This document shows positions 1-11,928 of a DNA stretch of 64,000 nt, piece by piece; position 1 is the first letter of the stretch; each line of letters starts with the position of its first letter. Both the position numbers and the translations under genes were made by a program. The notes under the pieces were generated by a model that made no database searches, was not told where the DNA came from, and saw nothing but the letters and a program-made list of their open reading frames with translations. This stretch comes from Auanema rhodensis (lineage: Eukaryota; Nematoda; Chromadorea; Rhabditida; Rhabditidae), in the NCBI GenBank assembly GCA_964057225.1, contig OZ059899.1, positions 1,798,001 through 1,862,000 on the forward strand. The letters are read 5' to 3'.

Positions 1-3
1 TCC

Positions 4-82
4 AAAAACATTTTGACAAAAATTTTTTCGAAAAATTTCAAAATAATTTAGCAAAAAGTAGATGTTTTTAAATTCTTTTTTT
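4..82. other. A/T-tract series, predicted curved DNA (in every monomer)
   Basis: In the first monomer, tracts of A or T lie at about 4-8, 18-28, 31-35, 53-57, 65-69 and 76-82, with centres roughly 11-14 bp apart. Tracts spaced near the helical repeat are known to bend DNA, and curved satellite monomers are common in heterochromatin. The spacing is approximate and varies between subfamilies because tract lengths differ (for example AAAAATTTTTT versus AAAATTTTTTT after offset 17). No curvature calculation was done. Confidence 0.5.
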
Positions 83-146
83 CAAGGCAAAGACGATGGA
101 CAATGTTATTCAACGAAAAAAATAATTCTTCAGGGTGAAAATCGAG

Positions 147-168
147 GATATAAGTGTGAACTTATATC
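147..168. other. Dyad 1: 8 bp perfect inverted repeat (in every monomer)
   Basis: GATATAAG at 147-154 and CTTATATC at 161-168 are exact reverse complements separated by the six bases TGTGAA. The motif recurs at the same offset in essentially all 182 copies. Exceptions I noticed are five copies with TTTATATC on the right arm (monomers 1405, 2107, 3511, 4212, 24573), which would keep a G-U pair in RNA, and three copies with a final A (monomers 23871, 28084, 31245). It lies in the best conserved part of the monomer, so a protein-binding site is possible, but no known factor is assigned. The TATAAG inside could also act as a TATA-like element; there is no evidence of transcription here. Confidence 0.75.
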
Positions 169-179
169 AGTTGATATCT

Positions 180-244
180 CGGTGCATTTTTAAGCTAGCG
201 CAAATCTGATAACACAGATCGACGCAGCTTAAAAATCCGCATCG
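180..244. other. Dyad 2: 65 bp imperfect hairpin or cruciform (in every monomer)
   Basis: The outer arms CGGTGC (180-185) and GCATCG (239-244) pair with one G-T. The main arms ATTTTTAAGCT (186-196) and AGCTTAAAAAT (226-236) are an exact 11 bp inverted repeat. Inside, GCG (198-200) pairs with CGC (223-225) after a one-base bulge, then ATCTG (204-208) pairs with CAGAT (215-219) around the loop ATAACA. Both main arms contain TAA in the same reading frame, so they are also the stop codons that close the monomer's long frame. Subfamily changes in the arms (T191C, A192C, T230C, A231G) are not compensated on the other arm; A231G alone leaves a wobble pair. The structure is therefore only partly maintained. 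Confidence 0.7.
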
Positions 245-319
245 AATGCACTATACTACATTGAGAAACGCTTAATACAAAAATTAGTTATGATCGTTTG
301 AAAAATGATGCATTAGTGT

Positions 320-347
320 ATGTTGAGTTTCCATGTACACTCAACAT
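320..347. other. Dyad 3: 9 bp perfect inverted repeat (in every monomer)
   Basis: ATGTTGAGT (320-328) and ACTCAACAT (339-347) are exact reverse complements with a 10-base spacer. A common subfamily variant carries ACTCAATAT on the right arm, replacing one G-C pair by G-U if transcribed from the + strand. The alternative arms AGTGTA and TACACT overlap the same segment. The element sits in a conserved stretch at the monomer end. Confidence 0.65.
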
Positions 348-1755
348 TGCTTCCAAAAACATTTTGACAAAAATTTTTTTGAAAAATTTCAGAATAATTT
401 AGCAAAAAGTAGATGTTTTTAGATTCCATTTTTCAAGGCAAAGACGATAGACAGTGTTATTCAACAAGAAAATTAATTCTTCAGGGTGAAAATCGAGGAT
501 ATAAGTGTGAACTTATATCAGTTGATATCTCGGTGCATTTTTAAGCTAGCGCAAATCTGATAACACAGATCGACGCAGCTTAAAAATCCGCATCGAATGC
601 ACTATACTACATTGAGAAAGGCTTAATACAAAAATTAGTTATGATCGTTTGAAAAATGATGCATTAGTGTATGTTGAGTTTCCATGTACACTCAACATTG
701 CTTCCAAAAACATTTTGACAAAAATTTTTTCGAAAAATTTCAAAATAATTTAGCAAAAAGTAGATGTTTTTAGATTCCATTTTTCAAGGCAAAGACGATG
801 GACAATGTTATTCAACGAAAAAAATAATTCTTCAGGGTGAAAATCGAGGATATAAGTGTGAACTTATATCAGTTGATATCTCGGTGCATTTTTAAGCTAG
901 CGCAAATCTGATAACACAGATCGACGCAGCTTAAAAATCCGCATCGAATGCACTATACTACATTGAGAAACGCTTAATACAAAAATTAGTTATGATCGTT
1001 TGAAAAATGATGCATTAGTGTATGTTGAGTTTCCATGTACACTCAACATTGCTTCCAAAAACATTTTGACAAAAATTTTTTCGAAAAATTTCAAAATAAT
1101 TTAGCAAAAAGTAGATGTTTTTAGATTCCATTTTTCAAGGCAAAGACGATGGACAATGTTATTCAACGAAAAAATTAATTCTTCAGAGCGAAAATCGAGG
1201 ATATAAGTGTGAACTTATATCAGTTGATATCTCGGTGCATTTTTAAGCTAGCGCAAATCTGATAACACAGATCGACGCAACTTAAAAATCCGCATCGAAT
1301 GCACTATACTACATTGAGAAACGCTTGATACAAAAATTAGTTATGATCGTTTGAAAAATGATGCATTAGTGTATGTTGAGTTTCCATGTATACTCAACAT
1401 TGCTTCCAAAAACATTTTGACAAAAATTTTTTCGAAAAATTTCAAATAAATTTAGCAAAAAGTAGATGTTTTTAGATTCCATTTCTCAAGGCAAAGACGA
1501 TGGACAATGTTATTCAACGAAAAAATTAATTCTTCAGGGTGAAAATTGAGGATATAAGTGTGAATTTATATCAGTTGATATCTCGGTGCATTTTTCAGCT
1601 AACGCAAATCTGATAACACAGATCGACGCAGCTTAAAAATCCGCATCGAATGCACTATACTACATTGAGAAACGCTTGATACAAAAATTAGTTATGATCG
1701 TTTGAAAAATGATGCATTAGTGTATGTTGAGTTTCCATGTACACTCAACATTGCT

Positions 1756-3860
1756 TCCAAAAACATTTTGACAAAAATTTTTTCGAAAAATTTCAGAATA
1801 ATTTAGCAAAAAGTAGATGTTTTTAGATTCCTTTTTTCAAGGCAAAGACGATAGACAATGTTATTCAACGAAAAAATTAATTCTTCAGGGTGAAAATCGA
1901 GGATATAAGTGTGAACTTATATCAGTTGATATCTCGGTGCATTTTTAAGCTAGCGCAAATCTGATAACACAGATCGACGCAACTTAAAAATCCGCATCGA
2001 ATGCACTATACTACATTGAGAAACGCTTGATACAAAAATTAGTTATGATCGTTTGAAAAATGATGCATTAGTGTATGTTGAGTTTCCATGTATACTCAAC
2101 ATTGCTTCCAAAAACATTTTGACAAAAATTTTTTCGAAAAATTTCAAATAAATTTAGCAAAAAGTAGATGTTTTTAGATTCCATTTCTCAAGGCAAAGAC
2201 GATGGACAATGTTATTCAACGAAAAAATTAATTCTTCAGGGTGAAAATTGAGGATATAAGTGTGAATTTATATCAGTTGATATCTCGGTGCATTTTTCAG
2301 CTAACGCAAATCTGATAACACAGATCGACGCAGCTTAAAAATCCGCATCGAATGCACTATACTACATTGAGAAACGCTTGATACAAAAATTAGTTATGAT
2401 CGTTTGAAAAATGATGCATTAGTGTATGTTGAGTTTCCATGTACACTCAACATTGCTTCCAAAAACATTTTGACAAAAATTTTTTCGAAAAATTTCAGAA
2501 TAATTTAGCAAAAAGTAGATGTTTTTAGATTCCTTTTTTCAAGGCAAAGACGATAGACAATGTTATTCAACGAAAAAATTAATTCTTCAGGGTGAAAATC
2601 GAGGATATAAGTGTGAACTTATATCAGTTGATATCTCGGTGCATTTTCAAGCTAGCGCAAATCTGATAACACAGATCGACGCAGCTTAAAAATCCGCATC
2701 GAATGCACTATACTAAATTGAGAAACGCTTGATACAAAAATTAGTTATGATCGTTTGAAAAATGATGCATTAGTGTATGTTGAGTTTCCATGTACACTCA
2801 ACATTGCTTCCAAAAACATTTTGACAAAAATTTTTTCGAAAAATTTCAAGATAATTTAGCAAAAAGTTGATGTTTTTAGATTCCTTTTTTCAAGGCAAAG
2901 ACGATAGACAATGTTATTCAACGAAAAAATTAATTCTTCAGGGTGAAAATCGAGGATATAAGTGTGAACTTATATCAGTTGATATCTCGGTGCATTTTTA
3001 AGCTAGCGCAAATCTGATAACACAGATCGACGCAGCTTAAAAATCCGCATCGAATGCACTATACTAAATTGAGAAACGCTTGATACAAAAATTAGTTATG
3101 ATCGTTTGAAAAATGATGCATTAGTGTATGTTGAGTTTCCATGTACACTCAACATTGCTTCCAAAAACATTTTGACAAAAATTTTTTCGAAAAATTTCAA
3201 AATAATTTAGCAAAAAGTAGATGTTCATAGATTCCTTTTTTCAAGGCAAAGACGATAGACAATGTTATTCAACGAAAAAATTAATTCTTCAGGGTGAAAA
3301 TCGAGGATATAAGTGTGAACTTATATCAGTTGATATCTCGGTGCATTTTCAAGCTAGCGCAAATCTGATAACACAGATCGACGCAGCTTAAAAATCCGCA
3401 TCGAATGCACTATACTAAATTGAGAAACGCTTGATACAAAAATTAGTTATGATCGTTTGAAAAATGATGCATTAGTGTATGTTGAGTTTCCATGTACACT
3501 CAACATTGCTTCCAAAAACATTTTGACAAAAATTTTTTCGAAAAATTGCAAAATAATTTAGCAAAAAGTAGATGTTTTAGATTCCATTTTTCAAAGCAAA
3601 GACGATGGACAATGTTATTCAACGAAAAAATTAATTCTTCAGGGTGAAAATCGACGATATAAGTGTGAATTTATATCAGTTGATATCTCGGTGCATTTTT
3701 AAGCTAGCGCAAATCTGATAACACAGATCGACGCAGCTTAAAAATCCGCATCGAATGCACTATACTACATTGAGAAACGCTTGATACAAAAATTAGTTAT
3801 GATCGTTTGAAAAATGATGCATTAGTGTATGTTGAGTTTCCATGTACACTCAACATTGCT
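1756..3860 (+). repeat. Six-monomer higher-order unit, copy 1 (2105 bp)
   Basis: Monomer starts are 1756, 2107, 2458, 2809, 3160 and 3511. Diagnostic marks in order: CAGAATAATTT with a TATACTCAAC end; AAATAAATTT with CAGCTAACGC; CAGAATAATTT with CATTTTCAAGC and TAAATTGAG; CAAGATAATTT with GTTGATG; GTTCATAG with CATTTTCAAGC; and a 350 bp monomer with GCAAAATAATTT, CGACGATAT and GAATTTATATC. The same order recurs immediately in the next block. Confidence 0.88.
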
Positions 3861-5965
3861 TCCAAAAACATTTTGACAAAAATTTTTTCGAAAAATTTCA
3901 GAATAATTTAGCAAAAAGTAGATGTTTTTAGATTCCTTTTTTCAAGGCAAAGACGATAGACAATGTTATTCAACGAAAAAATTAATTCTTCAGGGTGAAA
4001 ATCGAGGATATAAGTGTGAACTTATATCAGTTGATATCTCGGTGCATTTTTAAGCTAGCGCAAATCTGATAACACAGATCGACGCAACTTAAAAATCCGC
4101 ATCGAATGCACTATACTACATTGAGAAACGCTTGATACAAAAATTAGTTATGATCGTTTGAAAAATGATGCATTAGTGTATGTTGAGTTTCCATGTATAC
4201 TCAACATTGCTTCCAAAAACATTTTGACAAAAATTTTTTCGAAAAATTTCAAATAAATTTAGCAAAAAGTAGATGTTTTTAGATTCCATTTCTCAAGGCA
4301 AAGACGATGGACAATGTTATTCAACGAAAAAATTAATTCTTCAGGGTGAAAATTGAGGATATAAGTGTGAATTTATATCAGTTGATATCTCGGTGCATTT
4401 TTCAGCTAACGCAAATCTGATAACACAGATCGACGCAGCTTAAAAATCCGCATCGAATGCACTATACTACATTGAGAAACGCTTGATACAAAAATTAGTT
4501 ATGATCGTTTGAAAAATGATGCATTAGTGTATGTTGAGTTTCCATGTACACTCAACATTGCTTCCAAAAACATTTTGACAAAAATTTTTTCGAAAAATTT
4601 CAGAATAATTTAGCAAAAAGTAGATGTTTTTAGATTCCTTTTTTCAAGGCAAAGACGATAGACAATGTTATTCAACGAAAAAATTAATTCTTCAGGGTGA
4701 AAATCGAGGATATAAGTGTGAACTTATATCAGTTGATATCTCGGTGCATTTTCAAGCTAGCGCAAATCTGATAACACAGATCGACGCAGCTTAAAAATCC
4801 GCATCGAATGCACTATACTAAATTGAGAAACGCTTGATACAAAAATTAGTTATGATCGTTTGAAAAATGATGCATTAGTGTATGTTGAGTTTCCATGTAC
4901 ACTCAACATTGCTTCCAAAAACATTTTGACAAAAATTTTTTCGAAAAATTTCAAGATAATTTAGCAAAAAGTTGATGTTTTTAGATTCCTTTTTTCAAGG
5001 CAAAGACGATAGACAATGTTATTCAACGAAAAAATTAATTCTTCAGGGTGAAAATCGAGGATATAAGTGTGAACTTATATCAGTTGATATCTCGGTGCAT
5101 TTTTAAGCTAGCGCAAATCTGATAACACAGATCGACGCAGCTTAAAAATCCGCATCGAATGCACTATACTAAATTGAGAAACGCTTGATACAAAAATTAG
5201 TTATGATCGTTTGAAAAATGATGCATTAGTGTATGTTGAGTTTCCATGTACACTCAACATTGCTTCCAAAAACATTTTGACAAAAATTTTTTCGAAAAAT
5301 TTCAAAATAATTTAGCAAAAAGTAGATGTTCATAGATTCCTTTTTTCAAGGCAAAGACGATAGACAATGTTATTCAACGAAAAAATTAATTCTTCAGGGT
5401 GAAAATCGAGGATATAAGTGTGAACTTATATCAGTTGATATCTCGGTGCATTTTCAAGCTAGCGCAAATCTGATAACACAGATCGACGCAGCTTAAAAAT
5501 CCGCATCGAATGCACTATACTAAATTGAGAAACGCTTGATACAAAAATTAGTTATGATCGTTTGAAAAATGATGCATTAGTGTATGTTGAGTTTCCATGT
5601 ACACTCAACATTGCTTCCAAAAACATTTTGACAAAAATTTTTTCGAAAAATTGCAAAATAATTTAGCAAAAAGTAGATGTTTTAGATTCCATTTTTCAAA
5701 GCAAAGACGATGGACAATGTTATTCAACGAAAAAATTAATTCTTCAGGGTGAAAATCGAGGATATAAGTGTGAACTTATATCAGTTGATATCTCGGTGCA
5801 TTTTTAAGCTAGCGCAAATCTGATAACACAGATCGACGCAGCTTAAAAATCCGCATCGAATGCACTATACTACATTGAGAAACGCTTGATACAAAAATTA
5901 GTTATGATCGTTTGAAAAATGATGCATTAGTGTATGTTGAGTTTCCATGTACACTCAACATTGCT
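3861..5965 (+). repeat. Six-monomer higher-order unit, copy 2 (2105 bp)
   Basis: Monomer starts are 3861, 4212, 4563, 4914, 5265 and 5616, repeating the six types of the preceding unit at an exact 2105 bp offset. The main difference I see is in the last, 350 bp monomer, which here has the usual CGAGGATAT and GAACTTATATC in place of CGACGATAT and GAATTTATATC. The near identity points to a recent duplication. Confidence 0.88.
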
Positions 5966-8900
5966 TCCAAAAACATTTTGACAAAAATTTTTTCGAAAAA
6001 TTTCAAAATAATTTAGCAAAAAGTAGATGTTCATAGATTCCTTTTTTCAAGGCAAAGACGATAGACAATGTTATTCAACGAAAAAATTAATTCTTCAGGG
6101 TGAAAATCGAGGATATAAGTGTGAACTTATATCAGTTGATATCTCGGTGCATTTTTAAGCTAGCGCAAATCTGATAACACAGATCGACGCAGCTTAAAAA
6201 TCCGCATCGAGTGCACTATACTACATTGAGAAACGCTTGATACAAAAATTAGTAATGATCGTTTGAAAAATGATGCATTAGTGTATGTTGAGTTTCCATG
6301 TACACTCAACATTGCTTCCAAAAACATTTTGACAAAAATTTTTTCGAAAAATTTCAAAATAATTTAGCAAAAAGTAGATGTTTTTAGATTCCTTTTTTCA
6401 AGGCAAAGACGATGGACAATGTTATTCAACGAAAAAATTATTTCTTCAGGGTGAAAATCGAGGATATAAGTGTGAACTTATATCAGTTGATATCTCGGTG
6501 CATTTTTCAGCTAACGCAAATCTGATAACACAGATCGACGCAGCTTAAAAATCCGCATCGAATGCACTATACTACATTGAGAAACGCTTGATACAAAAAT
6601 TAGTTATGATCGTTTGAAAAATGATGCATTAGTGTATGTTGAGTTTCCATGTACACTCAACATTGCTTCCAAAAACATTTTGACAAAAATTTTTTCGAAA
6701 AATTTCAAAATAATTTAGCAAAAAGTAGATGTTTTAGATTCCATTTTTCAAAGCAAAGACGATGGACAATGTTATTCAACGAAAAAATTAATTCTTCAGG
6801 GTGAAAATCGAGGATATAAGTGTGAACTTATATCAGTTGATATCTCGGTGCATTTTTAAGCTAGCGCAAATCTGATAACACAGATCGACGCAGCTTAAAA
6901 ATCCGCATCGAATGCACTATACTACATTGAGAAACGCTTGATACAAAAATTAGTTATGATCGTTTGAAAAATGATGCATTAGTGTATGTTGAGTTTCCAT
7001 GTACACTCAACATTGCTTCCAAAAACATTTTGACAAAAATTTTTTCGAAAAATTTCAAAATAATTTAGCAAAAAGTAGATGTTCATAGATTCCTTTTTTC
7101 AAGGCAAAGACGATAGACAATGTTATTCAACGAAAAAATTAATTCTTCAGGGTGAAAATCGAGGATATAAGTGTGAACTTATATCAGTTGATATCTCGGT
7201 GCATTTTTAAGCTAGCGCAAATCTGATAACACAGATCGACGCAGCTTAAAAATCCGCATCGAATGCACTATACTAAATTGAGAAACGCTTGATACAAAAA
7301 TTAGTTATGATCGTTCGAAAAATGATGCATTAGTGTATGTTGAGTTTCCATGTACACTCAACATTGCTTCCAAAAACATTTTGACAAAAATTTTTTCGAA
7401 AAATTTCAAAATAATTTAGCAAAAAGTAGATGTTTTTAGATTCCTTTTTTCAAGGCAAAGACGATGGACAATGTTATTCAACGAAAAAATTATTTCTTCA
7501 GGGTGAAAATCGAGGATATAAGTGTGAACTTATATCAGTTGATATCTCGGTGCATTTTTAAGCTAGCGCAAATCTGATAACACAGATCGACGCAGCTTAA
7601 AAATCCGCATCGAATGCACTATACTACATTGAGAAACGCTTGATACAAAAATTAGTTATGATCGTTTGAAAAATGATGCATTAGTGTATGTTGAGTTTCC
7701 ATGTACACTCAACATTGCTTCCAAAAACATTTTGACAAAAATTTTTTCGAAAAATTTCAAAATAATTTAGCAAAAAGTAGATGTTCATAGATTCCTTTTT
7801 TCAAGGCAAAGACGATAGACAATGTTATTCAACGAAAAAATTAATTCTTCAGGGTGAAAATCGAGGATATAAGTGTGAACTTATATCAGTTGATATCTCG
7901 GTGCATTTTCAAGCTAGCGCAAATCTGATAACACAGATCGACGCAGCTTAAAAATCCGCATCGAATGCACTATACTAAATTGAGAAACGCTTGATACAAA
8001 AATTAGTTATGATCGTTTGAAAAATGATGCATTAGTGTATGTTGAGTTTCCATGTACACTCAACATTGCTTCCAAAAACATTTTGACAAAAATTTTTTCG
8101 AAAAATTTCAAAATAATTTAGCAAAAAGTAGATGTTTTTAGATTCCTTTTTTCAAGGCAAAGACGATGGACAATGTTATTCAACGAAAAAATTATTTCTT
8201 CAGGGTGAAAATCGAGGATATAAGTGTGAACTTATATCAGTTGATATCTCGGTGCATTTTTCAGCTAACGCAAATCTGATAACACAGATCGACGCAGCTT
8301 AAAAATCCGCATCGAATGCACTATACTACATTGAGAAACGCTTGATACAAAAATTAGTTATGATCGTTTGAAAAATGATGCATTAGTGTATGTTGAGTTT
8401 CCATGTACACTCAACATTGCTTCCAAAAACATTTTGACAAAAATTTTTTCGAAAAATTTCAAAATAATTTAGCAAAAAGTAGATGTTTTAGATTCCATTT
8501 TTCAAAGCAAAGACGATGGACAATGTTATTCAACGAAAAAATTAATTCTTCAGGGTGAAAATCGAGGATATAAGTGTGAACTTATATCAGTTGATATCTC
8601 GGTGCATTTTTAAGCTAGCGCAAATCTGATAACACAGATCGACGCAGCTTAAAAATCCGCATCGAATGCACTATACTACATTGAGAAACGCTTGATACAA
8701 AAATTAGTTATGATCGTTTGAAAAATGATGCATTAGTGTATGTTGAGTTTCCATGTACACTCAACATTGCTTCCAAAAACATTTTGACAAAAATTTTTTC
8801 GAAAAATTTCAAAATAATTTAGCAAAAAGTAGATGTTCATAGATTCCTTTTTTCAAGGCAAAGACGATAGACAATGTTATTCAACGAAAAAATTAATTCT

Positions 8901-9472
8901 TCAGGGTGAAAATCGAGGATATAAGTGTGAACTTATATCAGTTGATATCTCGGTGCATTTTTAAGCTAGCGCAAATCTGATAACACAGATCGACGCAGCT
9001 TAAAAATCCGCATCGAATGCACTATACTAAATTGAGAAACGCTTGATACAAAAATTAGTTATGATCGTTTGAAAAATGATGCATTAGTGTATGTTGAGTT
9101 TCCATGTACACTCAACATTGCTTCCAAAAACATTTTGACAAAAATTTTTTCGAAAAATTTCAAAATAATTTAGCAAAAAGTAGATGTTTTAGATTCCATT
9201 TTTCAAAGCAAAGACGATGGACAATGTTATTCAACGAAAAAATTAATTCTTCAGGGTGAAAATCGAGGATATAAGTGTGAACTTATATCAGTTGATATCT
9301 CGGTGCATTTTTAAGCTAGCGCAAATCTGATAACACAGATCGACGCAGCTTAAAAATCCGCATCGAATGCACTATACTACATTGAGAAACGCTTGATACA
9401 AAAATTAGTTATGATCGTTTGAAAAATGATGCATTAGTGTATGTTGAGTTTCCATGTACACTCAACATTGCT
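5966..9472 (+). repeat. Interleaved GTTCATAG, 350 bp and CAGCTAACG monomers; five-monomer unit
   Basis: Monomers start at 5966, 6317, 6668, 7018, 7369, 7720, 8071, 8422, 8772 and 9123. Types alternate between GTTCATAG copies (most ending TAAATTGAG), 350 bp copies with TTCAAAGC, and TTATTTC copies with or without CAGCTAACG. The order at 6317-8070 (CAGCTAACG, 350 bp, GTTCATAG, TTATTTC, GTTCATAG with CAAGCT) restarts at 8071 for three monomers at a 1754 bp offset and then breaks. The monomer at 5966 has private changes (GCATCGAGTGC, AGTAATGATC). Confidence 0.75.
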
Positions 9473-11928
9473 TCCAAAAACATTTTGACAAAAATTTTTT
9501 CGAAAAATTTCAAAATAATTTAGCAAAAAGTAGATGTTCATAGATTCCTTTTTTCAAGGCAAAGACGATAGACAATGTTATTCAACGAAAAAATTAATTC
9601 TTCAGGGTGAAAATCGAGGATATAAGTGTGAACTTATATCAGTTGATATCTCGGTGCATTTTTAAGCTAGCGCAAATCTGATAACACAGATCGACGCAGC
9701 TTAAAAATCCGCATCGAATGCACTATACTAAATTGAGAAACGCTTGATACAAAAATTAGTTATGATCGTTTGAAAAATGATGCATTAGTGTATGTTGAGT
9801 TTCCATGTACACTCAACATTGCTTCCAAAAACATTTTGACAAAAATTTTTTCGAAAAATTTCAAAATAATTTAGCAAAAAGTAGATGTTTTTAGATTCCT
9901 TTTTTCAAGGCAAAGACGATGGACAATGTTATTCAACGAAAAAATTATTTCTTCAGGGTGAAAATCGAGGATATAAGTGTGAACTTATATCAGTTGATAT
10001 CTCGGTGCATTTTTAAGCTAGCGCAAATCTGATAACACAGATCGACGCAGCTTAAAAATCCGCATCGAATGCACTATACTACATTGAAAAACGCTTGATA
10101 CAAAAATTAGTTATGATCGTTTGAAAAATGATGCATTAGTGTATGTTGAGTTTCCATGTACACTCAACATTGCTTCCAAAAACATTTTGACAAAAATTTT
10201 TTCGAAAAATTTCAAAATAATTTAGCAAAAAGTAGATGTTCATAGATTCCTTTTTTCAAGGCAAAGACGATAGACAATGTTATTCAACGAAAAAATTAAT
10301 TCTTCAGGGTGAAAATCGAGGATATAAGTGTGAACTTATATCAGTTGATATCTCGGTGCATTTTTAAGCTAGCGCAAATCTGATAACACAGATCGACGCA
10401 GCTTAAAAATCCGCATCGAATGCACTATACTAAATTGAGAAACGCTTGATACAAAAATTAGTTATGATCGTTTGAAAAATGATGCATTAGTGTATGTTGA
10501 GTTTCCATGTACACTCAACATTGCTTCCAAAAACATTTTGACAAAAATTTTTTCGAAAAATTTCAAAATAATTTAGCAAAAAGTAGATGTTTTAGATTCC
10601 ATTTTTCAAAGCAAAGACGATGGACAATGTTATTCAACGAAAAAATTAATTCTTCAGGGTGAAAATCGAGGATATAAGTGTGAACTTATATCAGTTGATA
10701 TCTCGGTGCATTTTTAAGCTAGCGCAAATCTGATAACACAGATCGACGCAGCTTAAAAATCCGCATCGAATGCACTATACTACATTGAGAAACGCTTGAT
10801 ACAAAAATTAGTTATGATCGTTTGAAAAATGATGCATTAGTGTATGTTGAGTTTCCATGTACACTCAACATTGCTTCCAAAAACATTTTGACAAAAATTT
10901 TTTCGAAAAATTTCAAAATAATTTAGCAAAAAGTAGATGTTCATAGATTCCTTTTTTCAAGGCAAAGACGATAGACAATGTTATTCAACGAAAAAATTAA
11001 TTCTTCAGGGTGAAAATCGAGGATATAAGTGTGAACTTATATCAGTTGATATCTCGGTGCATTTTTAAGCTAGCGCAAATCTGATAACACAGATCGACGC
11101 AGCTTAAAAATCCGCATCGAATGCACTATACTAAATTGAGAAACGCTTGATACAAAAATTAGTTATGATCGTTTGAAAAATGATGCATTAGTGTATGTTG
11201 AGTTTCCATGTACACTCAACATTGCTTCCAAAAACATTTTGACAAAAATTTTTTCGAAAAATTTCAAAAAAATTTAGCAAAAAGTAGATGTTTTTAGATT
11301 CCTTTTTTCAAGGCAAAGACGATGGACAATGTTATTCAACGAAAAAATTATTTCTTCAGGGTGAAAATCGAGGATATAAGTGTGAACTTATATCAGTTGA
11401 TATCTCGGTGCATTTTTAAGCTAGCGCAAATCTGATAACACAGATCGACGCAGCTTAAAAATCCGCATCGAATGCACTATACTACATTGAGAAACGCTTG
11501 ATACAAAAATTAGTTATGATCGTTTGAAAAATGATGCATTAGTGTATGTTGAGTTTCCATGTACACTCAACATTGCTTCCAAAAACATTTTGACAAAAAT
11601 TTTTTCGAAAAATTTCAAAATAATTTAGCAAAAAGTAGATGTTCATAGATTCCTTTTTTCAAGGCAAAGACGATAGACAATGTTATTCAACGAAAAAATT
11701 AATTCTTCAGGGTGAAAATCGAGGATATAAGTGTGAACTTATATCAGTTGATATCTCGGTGCATTTTTAAGCTAGCGCAAATCTGATAACACAGATCGAC
11801 GCAGCTTAAAAATCCGCATCGAATGCACTATACTAAATTGAGAAACGCTTGATACAAAAATTAGTTATGATCGTTTGAAAAATGATGCATTAGTGTATGT
11901 TGAGTTTCCATGTACACTCAACATTGCT
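9123..11928 (+). repeat. Four-monomer unit in two copies (1403 bp each)
   Basis: The order 350 bp type, GTTCATAG type, TTATTTC type, GTTCATAG type occurs at 9123-10525 and again at 10526-11928. The period is 1403 bp, that is four monomers less the one base missing from the 350 bp type. The third monomer differs between copies (ATTGAAAAACG near 10084; CAAAAAAATTT near 11271). Most of this unit is nested inside the fifteen-monomer duplication that follows, so the smaller duplication came first or both arose by repeated crossing-over. Confidence 0.75.

Larger units (their letters stand above)
1..351 (+). repeat. Reference monomer (first copy) with internal architecture
   Basis: This copy sets the offsets used elsewhere. 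Offsets 1-85 hold A- and T-tracts of four to seven bases, including a palindromic TTTTTCGAAAAA core at 24-35. Offsets 62-64 are an ATG present in nearly all copies. Offsets 86-128 vary between subfamilies (GATGGAC or GATAGAC; TTAATTC or TTATTTC). Offsets 129-190 are highly conserved. Three dyads follow at 147-168, 180-244 and 320-347. The length, 351, is divisible by three and close to twice a nucleosome repeat of about 175 bp; the latter is an inference about packaging, not something the sequence proves. I found no convincing internal half-monomer duplication by eye. Confidence 0.9.
1..1755 (+). repeat. Five mixed monomers at the left edge
   Basis: Monomers start at 1, 352, 703, 1054 and 1405. 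The first three carry the AACGCTTAATAC, AAAGGCTTAATAC or CATTTTTCAAGG combinations seen again near 20005-22816 and in the rightmost subfamily. The fourth has a private change in the normally conserved block (CAGAGCG instead of CAGGGTG near 1186). The fifth carries AAATAAATTT, TTTATATC and CAGCTAACGC and recurs at 2107 and 4212, so it already belongs to the next unit. There is no clear higher-order period in the first four copies. Confidence 0.75.

Noticed and set aside
24-35. TTTTTCGAAAAA palindrome as a regulatory operator
   Set aside because: It is a low-complexity A/T palindrome that is altered in several subfamilies (for example TTTTTTTCAAAAAA). It is noted only as part of the A-tract region.
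106-122. CENP-B-box-like site on the minus strand (TTTCGTTG)
   Set aside because: The first eight bases fit the mammalian CENP-B box, but the essential CGGG half is missing; about 10 of 17 positions match. That is not enough to call a binding site.
147-154. TATA-box promoter in each monomer
   Set aside because: TATAAG occurs inside dyad 1, but no start-site motif or transcript evidence is visible, and such a motif is expected by chance in DNA this AT-rich.
180-244. tRNA or structured small RNA gene from the dyad 2 hairpin
   Set aside because: There are no tRNA A or B boxes and no cloverleaf, and arm substitutions are not compensated between subfamilies, which argues against a conserved functional RNA.
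1-351. Relationship to the Drosophila 1.688 or Tribolium TCAST satellites
   Set aside because: Only length and AT content are similar. I see no shared sequence I can vouch for without an alignment.
6160-6357. 65-codon open frame on the minus strand
   Set aside because: It crosses the end of one monomer and the start of the next, exists only because of private substitutions (such as AGTAATGATC), and has no counterpart in other copies. It is a chance frame in satellite DNA.
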